Source: Pterobdella sp. o SKG-2022 | Lineage: Eukaryota; Annelida; Clitellata; Hirudinida; Piscicolidae | NCBI GenBank assembly: GCA_964035795.1 | Contig: OZ038325.1 | Coordinates: 7,347,621 to 7,411,620 of the forward strand | Direction: 5' to 3' | Length of the DNA stretch: 64,000 bases | Shown: in pieces, positions 13,478 to 24,143 of the stretch | Layout of the letters: the number at the start of each line of letters is the position of its first letter | Position numbering within the stretch: the stretch's first letter is position 1 | Notes under the pieces: generated by a model | Told to the model about the DNA's origin: nothing | The model's input: only the letters and a program-made list of their open reading frames with translations | Database searches by the model: none | Position numbers and translations under genes: made by a program

Positions 13478-14279
13478 TTTTAAAAATTCTTAAAATACGA
13501 TTTTTATCTGATGAAAATAGCTTTTAGAAATAATTTTCGAGGGTGTTTTTCAATTTTTAAGCTTGCTTTTGTTTTAGCTTTTCATTAAGTTTTTTGATGG
13601 TTTTGTTGTTGAGAACGGAATGACGTGAAAATATGTTTGAGTCATAACGAAATTTTTTTTTAACACGTCTTTATTTAACGTTTTTTAAATTTTATATTAC
13701 AAACATTATTAATTGAATAATATGATATACCAAGAATCCCATGGTTTAAACAATCGTGTTTAAACTTAGGGATAATTTGCTAGATAGCTTTCAAGCCATA
13801 AAGTTTGAATGCTTCAGAACACAATCTCTATTATGAACTCAACGATGATAAACCATCAAAAATATAAATAAGATCAAATATATATAAAAGTTCATCTTTC
13901 CATTGGGGATCAAATACTTGGAAATGGCTCTCATGCTTGTTTTTGAAAAAAATACTTTTTTCAAAATTCTTATATGTTTTTGTTTTGAATTACAAGTTTT
14001 TGAAACCTACTTTGAGTCAAGAAAATTTTGAATTGAATTGAAAACTAAAAATTATTAACTCAGACTTTAAATCAAACCAACTGAATGTTGGTAGCATAAT
14101 TGTAAACAAAAATTTTACCAGAATTGACACACATTTCCAAAAGTAAAACAGATTAGGTTTATTAAAGTGTTTAAATGAAGCATGAACAATAATATTGTGA
14201 AATTCAACCACAAAATCGTTATTTCAAAGATCAAGCGTTTAAAGTGGTGCCAATCAACCAATCAAATGTGAGCATTGGT
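13478..14279. other. Spacer between two Cys-rich genes
   Basis: AT-rich, no coding exon seen. It must contain the 5' region of protein A's gene and the 3' end of the upstream gene, whose minus-strand AATAAA is at 14158-14163. Confidence 0.6.
14158..14163 (-). terminator. Poly(A) signal of the 14.28-16.75 kb gene
   Basis: AATAAA on the minus strand, about 117 bp after the stop codon at 14280. Confidence 0.5.
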
Positions 14280-16748
14280 TTACTTGGTAGGATCATCATC
14301 ATCAAGCTCGAGCTCACACTCAAACGCCACAGTGTTTCTGATTGGTCGATCAAAACAGCCCAAATGGTTGCTAAGTTTCCTAGAGTTGCAAAACTTTCGT
14401 TCTTTCTGTATAAAACGCAAGACCCTCTGCCTTACCACCATGTTGCTGACAACTGGAGAATAAGTATTGCAACAACAGCACATGTCTTCGTTTGCTTCAG
14501 TCATGTACTTTTGAGGCAAATTTTTGTATTGTTCAGACGGGTAGCCTTGAGGGATTGTAGGGTTGGGTGGACAGCAGAAGTATTTTGGTCCTTCATCTTC
14601 CTCAACTTTTGGACATGATGGTGTGTTGTTGATGTTTACATTAGAAGGCTGGATTTGGTTGAACTTTGGTTTTTTGGGTACTGGGATGTTGCATCCGTTG
14701 TATTTCGCTTCATGAGAATCATCGTGGTGATCAGTCTGTGTGTAGTTGTATCTGTTATTGTGAGACATATTTTTCTGGTCTGTTTGGGAGCACCAAGATT
14801 TGTCGTTGGCATGGTTTTCAAAGTTTAAAAGTTGGCAGCTTTTTACGGGAGGCAAGGGATGCTTATGAAAGAAAGACTTTCTTTGTGCGTTCGTCAAGTC
14901 TCTCAGATCCACGTTGGAAGAGAAAGATGAATGCACCAAGCACATTTCTTTTTCTTTAGACACATCAAAATTGTTTGGGCGTGAGTTTTTCTCCATGAAA
15001 TCAATCTGTTTTCTACGTAGTTGTGCGTAGTGTTCTTCCATTGTAGTGTAGCCTTTGCTAATACTCTTTTGCTGTTGTTTTTGAGTCAGTTGGAAAATTT
15101 CCGGAGACTGGCGTGGTTTGGTGTTTTGTTGTTCGACTTCATTTTTTTCGAAGTTCTCACAAAGTTTCTTTTGTTCTTCTTGCCAGTTTTTATAAGGTTG
15201 TAGCGGGCAAGCATCGAATGTCTTTTCAGATAGTTTTCTCTTAACCTCATCAGCTTGTGGTGGTAAAGATTCGAGCTCAGTATTGCATTGAAGTTGTGTT
15301 TTTTTTGTATCAAAGAAAGGTGCTTCTGTGAAACTCTTGTTTTGGAAATTTTCTCGTTGCAAAATGCATGGTTGTGGCGTTTCTTGTTGCACACAACATT
15401 TCTCCATTTGTTCTGTTTCTCGAGAAGCAAAATTCCAGTAACCAGAATTTTCAGAAAGGACTTGCTCCAACTTTTGAGAACAATCGGGCTTTGCGTTATT
15501 GAAAATTTTATTTTTATTTTGAATGTTATTTTTTCCATCTTCTTGTTGCTGTTTCGTTTGATCTCCAATCAATAGTTTCTGGTCCTTGTGACGTTGCCAT
15601 TGTTGCTGCAAAATAGCACTGCCGGCATTAAAAGCCGCTTTGAATGAATTTATTTGTTTGTTTGACTGAGTGGAGTTTTTACGCTTTATACCATTGTACA
15701 AAAAGCTTCGAGGGTCGTAACTCACGGCATTTGCAACACAAACAGGCATTTCTTTATAATCTCCTATACTGTTATTGCTTTTGTTAATCGAGTTTGAATT
15801 ATTGTTGCTGTTATTCTTGCTTGAGTTTTTACTATTTTTTTTCTCATCACAAATGTCGTTTTCATAAAATTCAAAACTGCTACAAGGGCGGTTTTTGTTG
15901 TTAATGGGAGCCAAAAGTGATTTTGGAGTATGTTTGTAGGAAACAATGGTCAAGGATTCATCACTTCGACCTCTGTTATTTGCTGACTTGTTCGAAGACT
16001 TTATCGAAGATTTTCTTGCATCTCTTATTGAAGATCTAATGCTGGATTTTTCTTTGTTTTCTTTGAAACTGGCTTTTTTAAATTCTGGCATGACTTTCGG
16101 TGGCAGTGTGACTACCGAATCGAATACACTCATATCTCCTACTTGAGCTATTTCTTCTGCGTTTCCTGACAGTATTGAATTTATTATTTCAGTCCTCTTG
16201 GCGCAGTCTGCAAACTCCAAGTTTCTCGGCAGATTGAAACAGCCGAAGGGGAGTTTGAAAGGCAGAGGCTTAACTTTGAAGCCAGGGGCGCAATTAACTT
16301 CCATACAACAAGCCGGAGGTGTATTTTCCAATGCATCTATTCTTTCATCACATATTTTACAGAAGTGATTGCATTCATAAGGAGAACAACAAGAGCACGG
16401 GTAGGGGCATTCGTAGAAGTAAGGATAAATTAAGGTTGGTTTAGCTTTGATGTAAGGTAATTGAATTACTACCACTTCTTCACTTCCTATCAATTGAACT
16501 TTGCTGTTATCGAGCGATTGTCTGACGCAAGGAATTTTACATCTAGGGGGCTCAAGAGGTAGAGGCAAGGGGTGGGGGCATAAGCAGCATTGGTTGAGCA
16601 CGGTGCTAAAAGTGGGCACACAGCATGGTCCGACAGGGTTGGTGTGTTTGTCGCACTCTTGTGAAGAAACCATCCAAGATGAACACGTTTTGGCCGGGCA
16701 GGCTGGAGCATAAGGCATGAAAGGGCCCGGAGTTACTGAATCACTCAT
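14280..16748 (-). CDS. Cys-rich protein B, intronless, 822 residues
   Basis: One uninterrupted frame from ATG at 16748; the next gene starts only 353 bp away on the other strand. No family recognised. The N-terminal 170 residues are Cys/Pro-rich (ACPAKTCSSW, PVGPCCVPTFSTVLNQCC, ECPYPCSCCSPYECNHFC, PACCMEVNCAPG). A long polar centre rich in Ser, Lys, Asn and Gln follows (SSIRSSIRDARKSSIKSS, KNSSKNNSNNNSNS). The C-terminal end has a second Cys block (YFCCPPNP, EDMCCCCNTYSP) and an acidic end (ECELELDDDDPTK). Blocks shared with protein A (FST plus CLCP/PLP plus CVRQSL; YIK followed by IYP) argue for an old tandem duplication. The absence of introns, against three in protein A, suggests retroposition or intron loss, or simply independent gene structure. 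Confidence 0.75.
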   Translation of the reverse strand: MSDSVTPGPFMPYAPACPAKTCSSWMVSSQECDKHTNPVGPCCVPTFSTVLNQCCLCPHPLPLPLEPPRCKIPCVRQSLDNSKVQLIGSEEVVVIQLPYIKAKPTLIYPYFYECPYPCSCCSPYECNHFCKICDERIDALENTPPACCMEVNCAPGFKVKPLPFKLPFGCFNLPRNLEFADCAKRTEIINSILSGNAEEIAQVGDMSVFDSVVTLPPKVMPEFKKASFKENKEKSSIRSSIRDARKSSIKSSNKSANNRGRSDESLTIVSYKHTPKSLLAPINNKNRPCSSFEFYENDICDEKKNSKNSSKNNSNNNSNSINKSNNSIGDYKEMPVCVANAVSYDPRSFLYNGIKRKNSTQSNKQINSFKAAFNAGSAILQQQWQRHKDQKLLIGDQTKQQQEDGKNNIQNKNKIFNNAKPDCSQKLEQVLSENSGYWNFASRETEQMEKCCVQQETPQPCILQRENFQNKSFTEAPFFDTKKTQLQCNTELESLPPQADEVKRKLSEKTFDACPLQPYKNWQEEQKKLCENFEKNEVEQQNTKPRQSPEIFQLTQKQQQKSISKGYTTMEEHYAQLRRKQIDFMEKNSRPNNFDVSKEKEMCLVHSSFSSNVDLRDLTNAQRKSFFHKHPLPPVKSCQLLNFENHANDKSWCSQTDQKNMSHNNRYNYTQTDHHDDSHEAKYNGCNIPVPKKPKFNQIQPSNVNINNTPSCPKVEEDEGPKYFCCPPNPTIPQGYPSEQYKNLPQKYMTEANEDMCCCCNTYSPVVSNMVVRQRVLRFIQKERKFCNSRKLSNHLGCFDRPIRNTVAFECELELDDDDPTK

Positions 16749-17101
16749 TTTTATATTGCTTTGTTTCGAGTTTAGTTGCTTTTATAGTTTTTTTGTAAAT
16801 AAATTCTGTTTGCGTTGTTTGTCTTGGAAATTGCTTAAATGTTTTTTGTTTCGTTGTTTTGTTACTTAATTTTTCTCAAATGTTGATGTTTTTATGACAT
16901 TCTTCCGTTTTCGTCATGGAAAAAAATTAATTTTAAAATTTATATTTTTTGGTTAATTGTTTTGATGTGAGATGACGTTTTTTGAAACATAAATAACGAT
17001 AAAGCGTCAAAACAACATCGAGGGTAAAAATTCAAAAAATTGGAAAAACTTGAAAAATACTATCTCAACTATTTCAACTGAAACAAAACAAAAAAAACAA
17101 A
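16749..17101. promoter_or_regulatory. Divergent intergenic region between two Cys-rich genes
   Basis: Only 353 bp separate the ATG of the minus-strand gene (16748) from the ATG of the plus-strand gene (17102). Any promoters must lie here and could be shared. I see T/A-rich sequence but no clear core-promoter motif on either side. Confidence 0.4.
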
Positions 17102-18187
17102 ATGCAAACCAAGAAACCGAGCCTCACTTTGCAGGAAGTCAATGAAAAACCTCTCAAGTTGAAAAAGTCGATAATCACTTTTTCCACCAGGCCAGGAGCA
17201 GCGGAGGCGAATGATGACAAACGGCCAAAAGTGATCTACTCCAATATAACAAACTCAGCTGGTGAGTCAGAACTCGAAGAACCAAGAGAAGAAAAAAAGG
17301 AAGAAATAGAAAGATTTGTTAACTTCATATACCCATGCCCATACACCATTTGCGACTGCTGTCTAGCAAGCCGAAGAAGTGCCTTTTGCTGCGGGCCCAA
17401 ATGCGGAGGTCCTTGTGTGCCACTATGCAGTGGTTGTGGAGTCTGTGGACCCTGCTGCCCGTCTAGCGGTCGTGATTCAAGTGGAGGGTTCAATTTGAAT
17501 CCCTGTTGTCCTTGTGGATGTGGTTGTTGCGGGTGTGGTTGTGGGTGTGGTTGTGAGTGTTGCTGCAAAGAGGAAGAAAAGAAAGAAGAAGAGGAAGTAG
17601 TAAAAAAACCAAGTAAAATTGTGGGTAGTGTGGCTTCTAAAAAATCTAGTCTCAAGGCTTCTACCAGCTGTGCTTGTTGTGGGTGCTGTTGCAAAGAGGA
17701 ACAGAAAAAAAGTGAAACTGTAGAAGCGGAAAAAGAACCGAGTAAAATTATTTCTAAAAAAGCAAGTGCCAAGATTTCTAGTAAATCTTGCAATGAAGAA
17801 GAGAAAAACGAATGCTGCGGTTGTTGTGGGTGTTGCAATTGTGGGTGCTGTGGATGCGGCGGATGTGCGCCTTGCTGCTTCGGTCCTTGCATTGGCAGTT
17901 GCGGATGCTTTGGCAAGTGCTGCCCTGTTTGCTTCAGTCCCCAATGTGGCAAGGCATGCCAATGCTGCGGTCTATGTTGTAATCCATGTTGCTGTTGCAA
18001 GCCGTGCAGTTCTGAAGACGACAAAAATGATGTCAAAAAGTCAAAATGCGATCAAAACGTGTGCGAATGTCCAAAAGGGATGTGCCCAACCTGTCCTGAG
18101 TGTCCGTGTGGAGTGTTTTGCGTAGCTGCGGACCCCCCATGTATGCCAATGAAGATAACCATTAAGCCTGCCAGCTGCAAGAAATAA
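17102..18187 (+). CDS. Cys/Gly-rich protein C, 361 residues
   Basis: An intronless frame with start context AACAAAATGC. The N-terminal 75 residues are Cys-free and charged. The rest has a very high Cys and Gly content in CC, CGC and CCGCCGC patterns, interrupted by two Lys/Glu/Ser linkers. Linker boundaries repeat: CCCKEEEKK to PSKIVGSVASKKSS, then CCCKEEQKK to PSKIISKKASAKISSK, then CNEEEKNECCGCC, so the middle (about residues 150-240) is built from related modules of about 35-42 residues. It ends with ECPKGMCPTCPECPC and MKITIKPASCKK. Composition resembles metallothionein-like, keratin-associated-like or sperm structural proteins, but none of those families is demonstrated. IYPCPYTICDCC resembles the IYPYFYECPYPCSCC block of protein B. 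Confidence 0.8.
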   Translation: MQTKKPSLTLQEVNEKPLKLKKSIITFSTRPGAAEANDDKRPKVIYSNITNSAGESELEEPREEKKEEIERFVNFIYPCPYTICDCCLASRRSAFCCGPKCGGPCVPLCSGCGVCGPCCPSSGRDSSGGFNLNPCCPCGCGCCGCGCGCGCECCCKEEEKKEEEEVVKKPSKIVGSVASKKSSLKASTSCACCGCCCKEEQKKSETVEAEKEPSKIISKKASAKISSKSCNEEEKNECCGCCGCCNCGCCGCGGCAPCCFGPCIGSCGCFGKCCPVCFSPQCGKACQCCGLCCNPCCCCKPCSSEDDKNDVKKSKCDQNVCECPKGMCPTCPECPCGVFCVAADPPCMPMKITIKPASCKK

Positions 18188-18207
18188 TATGTATTTGTTG
18201 TCTATTA

Positions 18208-18213
18208 AATAAA
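18208..18213 (+). terminator. Poly(A) signal of protein C gene
   Basis: AATAAA 21 bp after the stop codon. The next gene's ATG follows at 18451 on the same strand. Confidence 0.6.
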
Positions 18214-18450
18214 CTTTTCGCTGTATGTAATTGAAAAAATGCAAATGTTTCGGTTTTAAATAAATTGTCAAACTAAGTTTATTTTTATTTATTTGGCGCT
18301 ATAAAAACAAACGTCATGAAGTAGATATGAAAATATGACTTCATTGAAATCAGCATAACAAACCAGATGAAATAACCGAAAAAAATTTTCAAATCTTTGA
18401 CTGAAAAAAACTAAAAATAGTAAAACAAATATATAAAAAATAAATCCGAG

Positions 18451-19035
18451 ATGTCTATCACAAAGTCGCAATTCAATAACAGGCAAAACTGTTACTTGGC
18501 TAAAAAGCAAGACCTCACTGATGAAGAAGAACAAGTTCAAACTTACTTGATGGCAGTCCCAGTAGAAAAACACAAAAGTTTTCCTGTGGGACGATACGTT
18601 CCAGTAAGAGTCAGAAACGTTCCTTGTGTGGTAGTAGAAGAAGAGTTCCAGTGCCCCAACACTAACAATGGAGCCAGCAGTGCCAACGCGATCATGGCCA
18701 ACTCGAGCAAGAAAGGCAAGCCCAGCTCGAGCAAGAGAGACATGCCCAGTCCGAGCAAGGAAGGTCCTAGTGAGTTTACTTTTCAACTTACCTGTGACCC
18801 CAACAACCCAGAGCTGGAATGCAATAAACCCAAAGGTGAAGCAGTAAAAGCATTAATTCCTTTCTGCCCCGCGTTTCCACCTTGTAACTTCGACACCAGG
18901 AAATTTGGTATTCCTATGATGAATGTGTTTGGGTATTACAAGGGAAGAGATCTGCTAATAAACAGTAAAGGACTTTTGAGGGAGGAGGAGAAAAAGAAGG
19001 AAGGCGCTTTAGCTATTTGCTTTGAGTCCTGTTAA
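18451..19035 (+). CDS. Hypothetical protein D, 194 residues
   Basis: An intronless frame on plus, 263 bp after protein C; not recognised. It is less Cys-rich than its neighbours (FQCPN, LTCDP, LECNKP, PFCPAFPPCNF, CFESC). There is a basic Ser/Lys repeat in the middle (SSKKGKPSSSKRDMPSPSK) and a Pro/aromatic C-terminal part (FGIPMMNVFGYYKGRDLL). The valine-rich stretch VPVRVRNVPCVVVEEE looks like beta structure. Position and spaced Pro-Cys motifs suggest it belongs to the same cluster, but no sequence block is clearly shared. Confidence 0.7.
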   Translation: MSITKSQFNNRQNCYLAKKQDLTDEEEQVQTYLMAVPVEKHKSFPVGRYVPVRVRNVPCVVVEEEFQCPNTNNGASSANAIMANSSKKGKPSSSKRDMPSPSKEGPSEFTFQLTCDPNNPELECNKPKGEAVKALIPFCPAFPPCNFDTRKFGIPMMNVFGYYKGRDLLINSKGLLREEEKKKEGALAICFESC

Positions 19036-19244
19036 ACCGCGGTAATCTTGAAACAGCTGCTCATAACTTCTGAAATTTCTATATAGTTTTAAAAACTGAC
19101 AACTGCTTATACTGTTGTTGTAAAAACTGAAACTTTAGCGGTTTTATTAAACGACTTAAACAGTTTTCAGTTTAAAAAACTTGAAACAATTTCAATTTTT
19201 CGAGCCAAACGTAAATATTCAAATGAAAAACTTTTAGGAGTTTG

Positions 19245-19319
19245 TTTTATTCCACCAAGCTTTTCGTAAGATGAACTGATTATGTAAGTTCATCTTACGA
19301 AAAGCTTCGTGGAATAAAA
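19245..19319. repeat. Inverted repeat: 33-bp arms, 9-bp loop
   Basis: Arms 19245-19277 and 19287-19319 are complementary at 32 of 33 positions (core AAGCTTTTCGTAAGATGAAC). Each arm carries AATAAA in the outward strand: plus at 19313-19318, minus at 19246-19251. It lies about 210-285 bp after the protein D stop, so it may supply poly(A) signals for both strands, or be a small hairpin-type mobile element remnant. Confidence 0.9.
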
Positions 19320-20329
19320 TAAGTGTTTCCTTTGAATACATAACTTCAAACAAAACCCAGACATTTTGGTCTATTTTTTGAGATTTCGCCACAAACAAGA
19401 ATTCGGAAAATACATAATTATTTAAAATTTCGATTTATATAAAAAATTTCATAGTATTTAAGTGAAAAAAAAAACTAAAAATCAGATCTTTCTCGTATAG
19501 ACGTTCATATGTTCTTCCATAAAACGCTTCAATTATATGCTGTAAGGTAACCCTGCTGAGATTCTAGTACATAATGTGGCTAAAAATAATAAGAATAAAA
19601 ATTTAATAATAATAATAATAAAAAAATTTCAAAATGATATTAAATCAAATAAAAAAAAATTATAATAATACAGTTTTCTTACTATGGTAACTTGAGGAAA
19701 TGATGACTTAGTTTATTTTAGATTAAAATAATAAATATAAGTTTCAATATATATGGAATAGGTTCCAGTATAAGAAATATAACAATGAGTTTCAATAGAT
19801 ATATAACATTACACATATCATAGGTCTCAATGCAAAAATATGGTAGTATGATTTGATACAATAGCATTAGAATGGCAGATAAAAAGCTTTAGATTAGACA
19901 TAACGACACACCAACAACGAACACACTTAAAATTCAACGCTACGTAAATTCTAAGTTCACTTTCAAAAAAGAATAGAAAATTAATGAAACGAATGTAAGA
20001 CTAAAAACCTATTGCATAACGGTGAACTAGAAAATGTATATCCCAGAAGAAAACAAAGACAGTATAAATAAACAAAATATAACAATCACTTCTATAGCTT
20101 AGCTGCACAGCGCCATATGAACTATTACCGATCTTATAGAATAATAATATAATTATAATAATAATAATAACGAACGACAGTGGCTACATAAAGAGAGTAT
20201 AAAAGCTTCCACGTGAAACCAGTGGAAGCATTGTAGATGGAGTTCACATGATGGAACCAGGCTGGTAGTCAACAACCAATCAACTCATCTATGGCTTTAT
20301 TGATATAGACCTATCTATCTGTTTAGCTA

Positions 20330-20405
20330 TGGGTTTACCTATCTATCTACCTACTTATCTATCTATCTATTTAGCTGTTGAGCTAGCTACCTATCTATCT
20401 ATCCG
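20330..20405. repeat. Degenerate (CTAT)n block
   Basis: CTATCTAC/CTATCTAT tetranucleotides with interruptions by TTAGCTG and similar. Confidence 0.8.
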
Positions 20406-21307
20406 CACTTGCGTAAACGTGGATGAATGCAGCAGAAGATCTATCTATCGATAGAGATTTAAATGAACGATAAGTGATTAGTAAGGTACTTTTTAAGGGA
20501 TAAAATACATGATTGGGTCAGTTAAAAAATCAATAGAATGTTTATAAATTAAATAAGGAATTTGGGGTGTAAAAAAAAGAAAGCATTAAGATGGAGTTTA
20601 AAAATAGAAATAATGAAACAAATAAACGTAAAAAATAATAAATGACAAAATAGTATAAAAAACAAAAAAACTGCAAAAAAATTAATAAAACAAATAGGTT
20701 AGTAGTTAGACCATCGAATCACCCAATGAACAAATAGAAAATAATCTAAACTACACGTGGTGTAAGCGAAACAAGAACAAATACTACAAATTCTAATACA
20801 AACAGCTTGATTTGAGGATTAGTGAACAAGATTGGGGCTTGGATTGAATATATTTTTATTTATGAGTATAAAGTAGTAAAACTGTTTTTTTAAACTATTT
20901 ACTTTCAACAATAATATCGCTAAGTTGCCGTTGAAAGGGGAAATGGCGGTATTCTTCATGATGATGGGCGATAATTGCTATTTTAATCTATATCCAGTTT
21001 TAATTCATTGTTAATATATTTATGTTATTATTCACACATCAAAGCAACAAAGAACATAGATGCGGATAATAATAATAATAATAACAGCAACAACAAGAAT
21101 AATAAATTATTATGTATTATTTTTCTTATTCTCTTTCTTAGGCACGGTTGATATCATGAATAGGTTACTTTTTCTTAGTTCTGCTCTGGCCTCCCTGCTG
21201 CGAGAATCTGAATATGATTGTTCAAGTTATATGCTGTAGTTCATTATTGTCATGTGTGGTCTATTTATGCATTCATCCACCCTTACTCAGCACCATCCAT
21301 TGATCCC

Positions 21308-21313
21308 TTTATT
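21308..21313 (-). terminator. Poly(A) signal of the AFAP1-like gene
   Basis: AATAAA on minus, about 95 bp beyond the TGA at 21405. Confidence 0.5.
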
Positions 21314-21404
21314 ACAAACTAACTACTCTTCCATTCGCTGCCGCTCATCCATTTATCCTTTCTCTAAAAATCATTCATTCATTCAATCTCTACCATCTAT
21401 CCAT

Positions 21405-24110
21405 TCATCCAGCCACAAACTCACTAGCGACAGAAATGTCATTGATAGGGGCTGTTTTTGGAGAATTTTTTGGAGGTTTTGTGGCATTAGAGGCGCTTGT
21501 AAGAGTCGATCGTCTTGTTAATGCTTTTTTATTAGTCGTCGATGTTGATTTTGTATTTGTTGTTGTTGAGTGTTTTGTTGTGGATGCTTTGGTTGATGGG
21601 TTATCTGTTGAGTTTTTAGTTGTGGTTGTTGAGGTGTTGATTGGTGGAAAGGAAGACAAATAAGAAGCAGTTGAAGGTTGTTGTATAACTGTCGACGATG
21701 TTGATAATGATGAGGTTAGTAATGTATACAAATTAGACGAAGCTGTAGATGTGATTTTTGAAATTGATGAAGAAACAATAGAAAAAGTAACTGTTGAAAA
21801 GTTTCCAATACTATTATTATTATTATTAGTATTAGTAGTATTAATAGTATTATTTTTAGTTGTCGAAGCCTTGGTTAAGCCACTTGTAACAGTTTTTCCC
21901 CCAGTCTCTCTCTTGGTGGCTTGATGTTGGGGTGAGGTTTTGGGTGATTTTTGAGATTTAGCAATAGAGGATTTTGAACTTGAAAAGCTGGAAGATTTCG
22001 ATAGCTTTTCGCTGTTTGTTCTATCGCCTTTGACTGGCAATCTTGGTGATGTTACGTTTTGTTTGGGTTTGGTTGTTTTTGATGTTTTTGTTGCGTTGCT
22101 TGCTTTAGTTGTTGTTGTAATCACGGTAACAGCAGTACTATTATTATTAGAAACATTTGTGATAGTATTAGTTGATCTCCTGCCCACAAAGTTGTCTGAA
22201 GTAGTGTTAGGTATGAATCTCGCACTAGTCTTAGATGCAGTTGATTTGTGGCTTGTTGTTGAATTGATCGACCTGTTACTTGTACTCAACTTCTTCTTGT
22301 TGTTGCTCAGAGGTGCTTTAGTATTTCTCGTTGATGTTTTATTGGCAGTGTTAGTGGTAGTATTAGTATTTGTGGTTGCAATACTTACCACAGAAGTGGT
22401 AGAACTTTTTGATAGAGTTGAGGTGGTTGTGGAATTTCGTTGTGATAGTAAGGTGGTGTGAATTTGGAAGGCAGAAGTAAACGCCGATGTGGGTGGAGTG
22501 TAGGTAGCAGCAGATTTGCTTGTTGCTTCAGCTGTTAATGCTGCCAATGCTTCTGTAACTGATGTTATGGCTTTGGCGGTTGTGGTGGTGAGTGTAACAC
22601 CAGTGAAACAGGTTGAATCTGTTTTAGTAGCACTGTTAATGGAAGCTTTCGATTGATTGTTGTTGGTAGTAGTTGTTGTAATAGAGATATTATTATTAAC
22701 AGTAGTGGTAGTAGTAGTAGTAGCAGTAAAAGTATTAGTAGTTACGAAGTTTTTATTAATATTATCAACTTTATCACTATTAATAGAACTAAAATAACTG
22801 GCAGTAGTACTAACAGGTTCATTATAATTAGTACTAGTAGTAAAAATAGAAGGATTACCAATCGCTATATTATTATTATTGTTATTATTATTATTGTTAT
22901 TATTATTTCTGAGGTTGTTGAAGATATCTTTAATGCTAGTGTTGTTGTTGATACCACTGACGATGTCAGCCACAATAGATTTGCGTTTGGCCTTGTTGTG
23001 TGTTGAGGTTGGAGTTGCTTTGTGGGTGACAGACGCGGTGTTGAAGGCTGTGTTGTTGTGTGTGTGGGAGACAGTGTTCGATTTGTTGGTATTGTCAATA
23101 GTGATGAATGTGTCATTAGTTTTCGTGTTTTTGTTGTCATTTTTCGTGTTATTTTCATTATTGATTGTTATTTTATCGTTAATTTTCGTATTGTTGTTAG
23201 CTACACCATTCGTCGCAGATGAAACTATACTATTGCTGTTGTTAACTGCCGCAATACTATTGTGAATATCCTTGAGCGAATGTGGATATGTCGATATGGA
23301 TTTATCAAGTGAATACAACTTATTTAAGTCCAATGATGCAGTTTTGGTTGTGTTGGTGGAAGTTGAACAAGGTCTGCTGTTGATGGTAGTAGCAGTTGTA
23401 GTAGTAGCAGTGGTAGTAGTTACAGTAGATGTAGTAAAAATCGTTGTTCTATTGTTTTTGTAGTTACCTAAAGACCTCAACGGAGGTAAAGACACTTCAG
23501 AAGTGAAGGTATTAGTAACACTAGTAGCAGGAAAAGTACTAGAAGCTCTAGGAGTATTTGTAGATGTTTTTGAATTACTGATAGATGTCTTAGGGGCAGT
23601 TGTATTAAGTACGGAAGTGTTCGTAGTGGAATTCTTGAAGTTTCTCAAACTACTGTATACGTAGGGTGCAGTTGTTGCAGGAACTGAGTCGGTGATGGTT
23701 GTGGTGTTAGTGGTGAGAACAGCAGTAGTGTTGGTCGTGTTTGTAGTAGTAGAAGTAGTAGTTTTAGCATTAAGCGTAGTGGTTGATGCGATTGTGGTAG
23801 TAGTGATGGTGGTGGTTGTTGGTGATATCAGAGATTGCTTGAACGAATCAAATGCTGACGTCATCAACTCTTCCAACTGGAAGTCCTATTATTATTATAC
23901 AGATTTTAATATATAGATAAATAGATATATAGAGATAGATAGATAAATAGATATATAGAGATAGATAGATAAATAGATATATAGAGATAGATAGATAAAT
24001 AGATATATAGAGATAGATAGATAAATAGATATATAGAGATAGATAGATAAATAGATATATAGAGATAGATAGATAGATAAACGGATAGATAGATAGATAA
24101 ATAAATAAAA

Positions 24111-24143
<33 letters not shown>

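Larger units (their letters stand above)
19036..21404. other. Intergenic stretch between convergent genes
   Basis: No coding exon seen. It lies between protein D (plus) and the AFAP1-like gene (minus), so it holds both 3' ends. Contents: a long hairpin at 19245-19319, ATA-rich patches, a degenerate CTAT block at about 20330-20405, and a minus AATAAA (21308-21313) about 95 bp beyond the AFAP1-like stop. Confidence 0.65.

Noticed and set aside
17236..18125. Long frames in other phases and on minus overlapping protein C
   Set aside because: They mirror the biased Cys/Gly codons of the plus-strand gene; composition (Gln-Pro-His or Ala-rich) follows from those codons.
22030..23265. Several plus-strand Val/Leu-rich frames
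   Set aside because: Antisense shadows of the Thr/Ser/Asn-rich AFAP1-like last exon.
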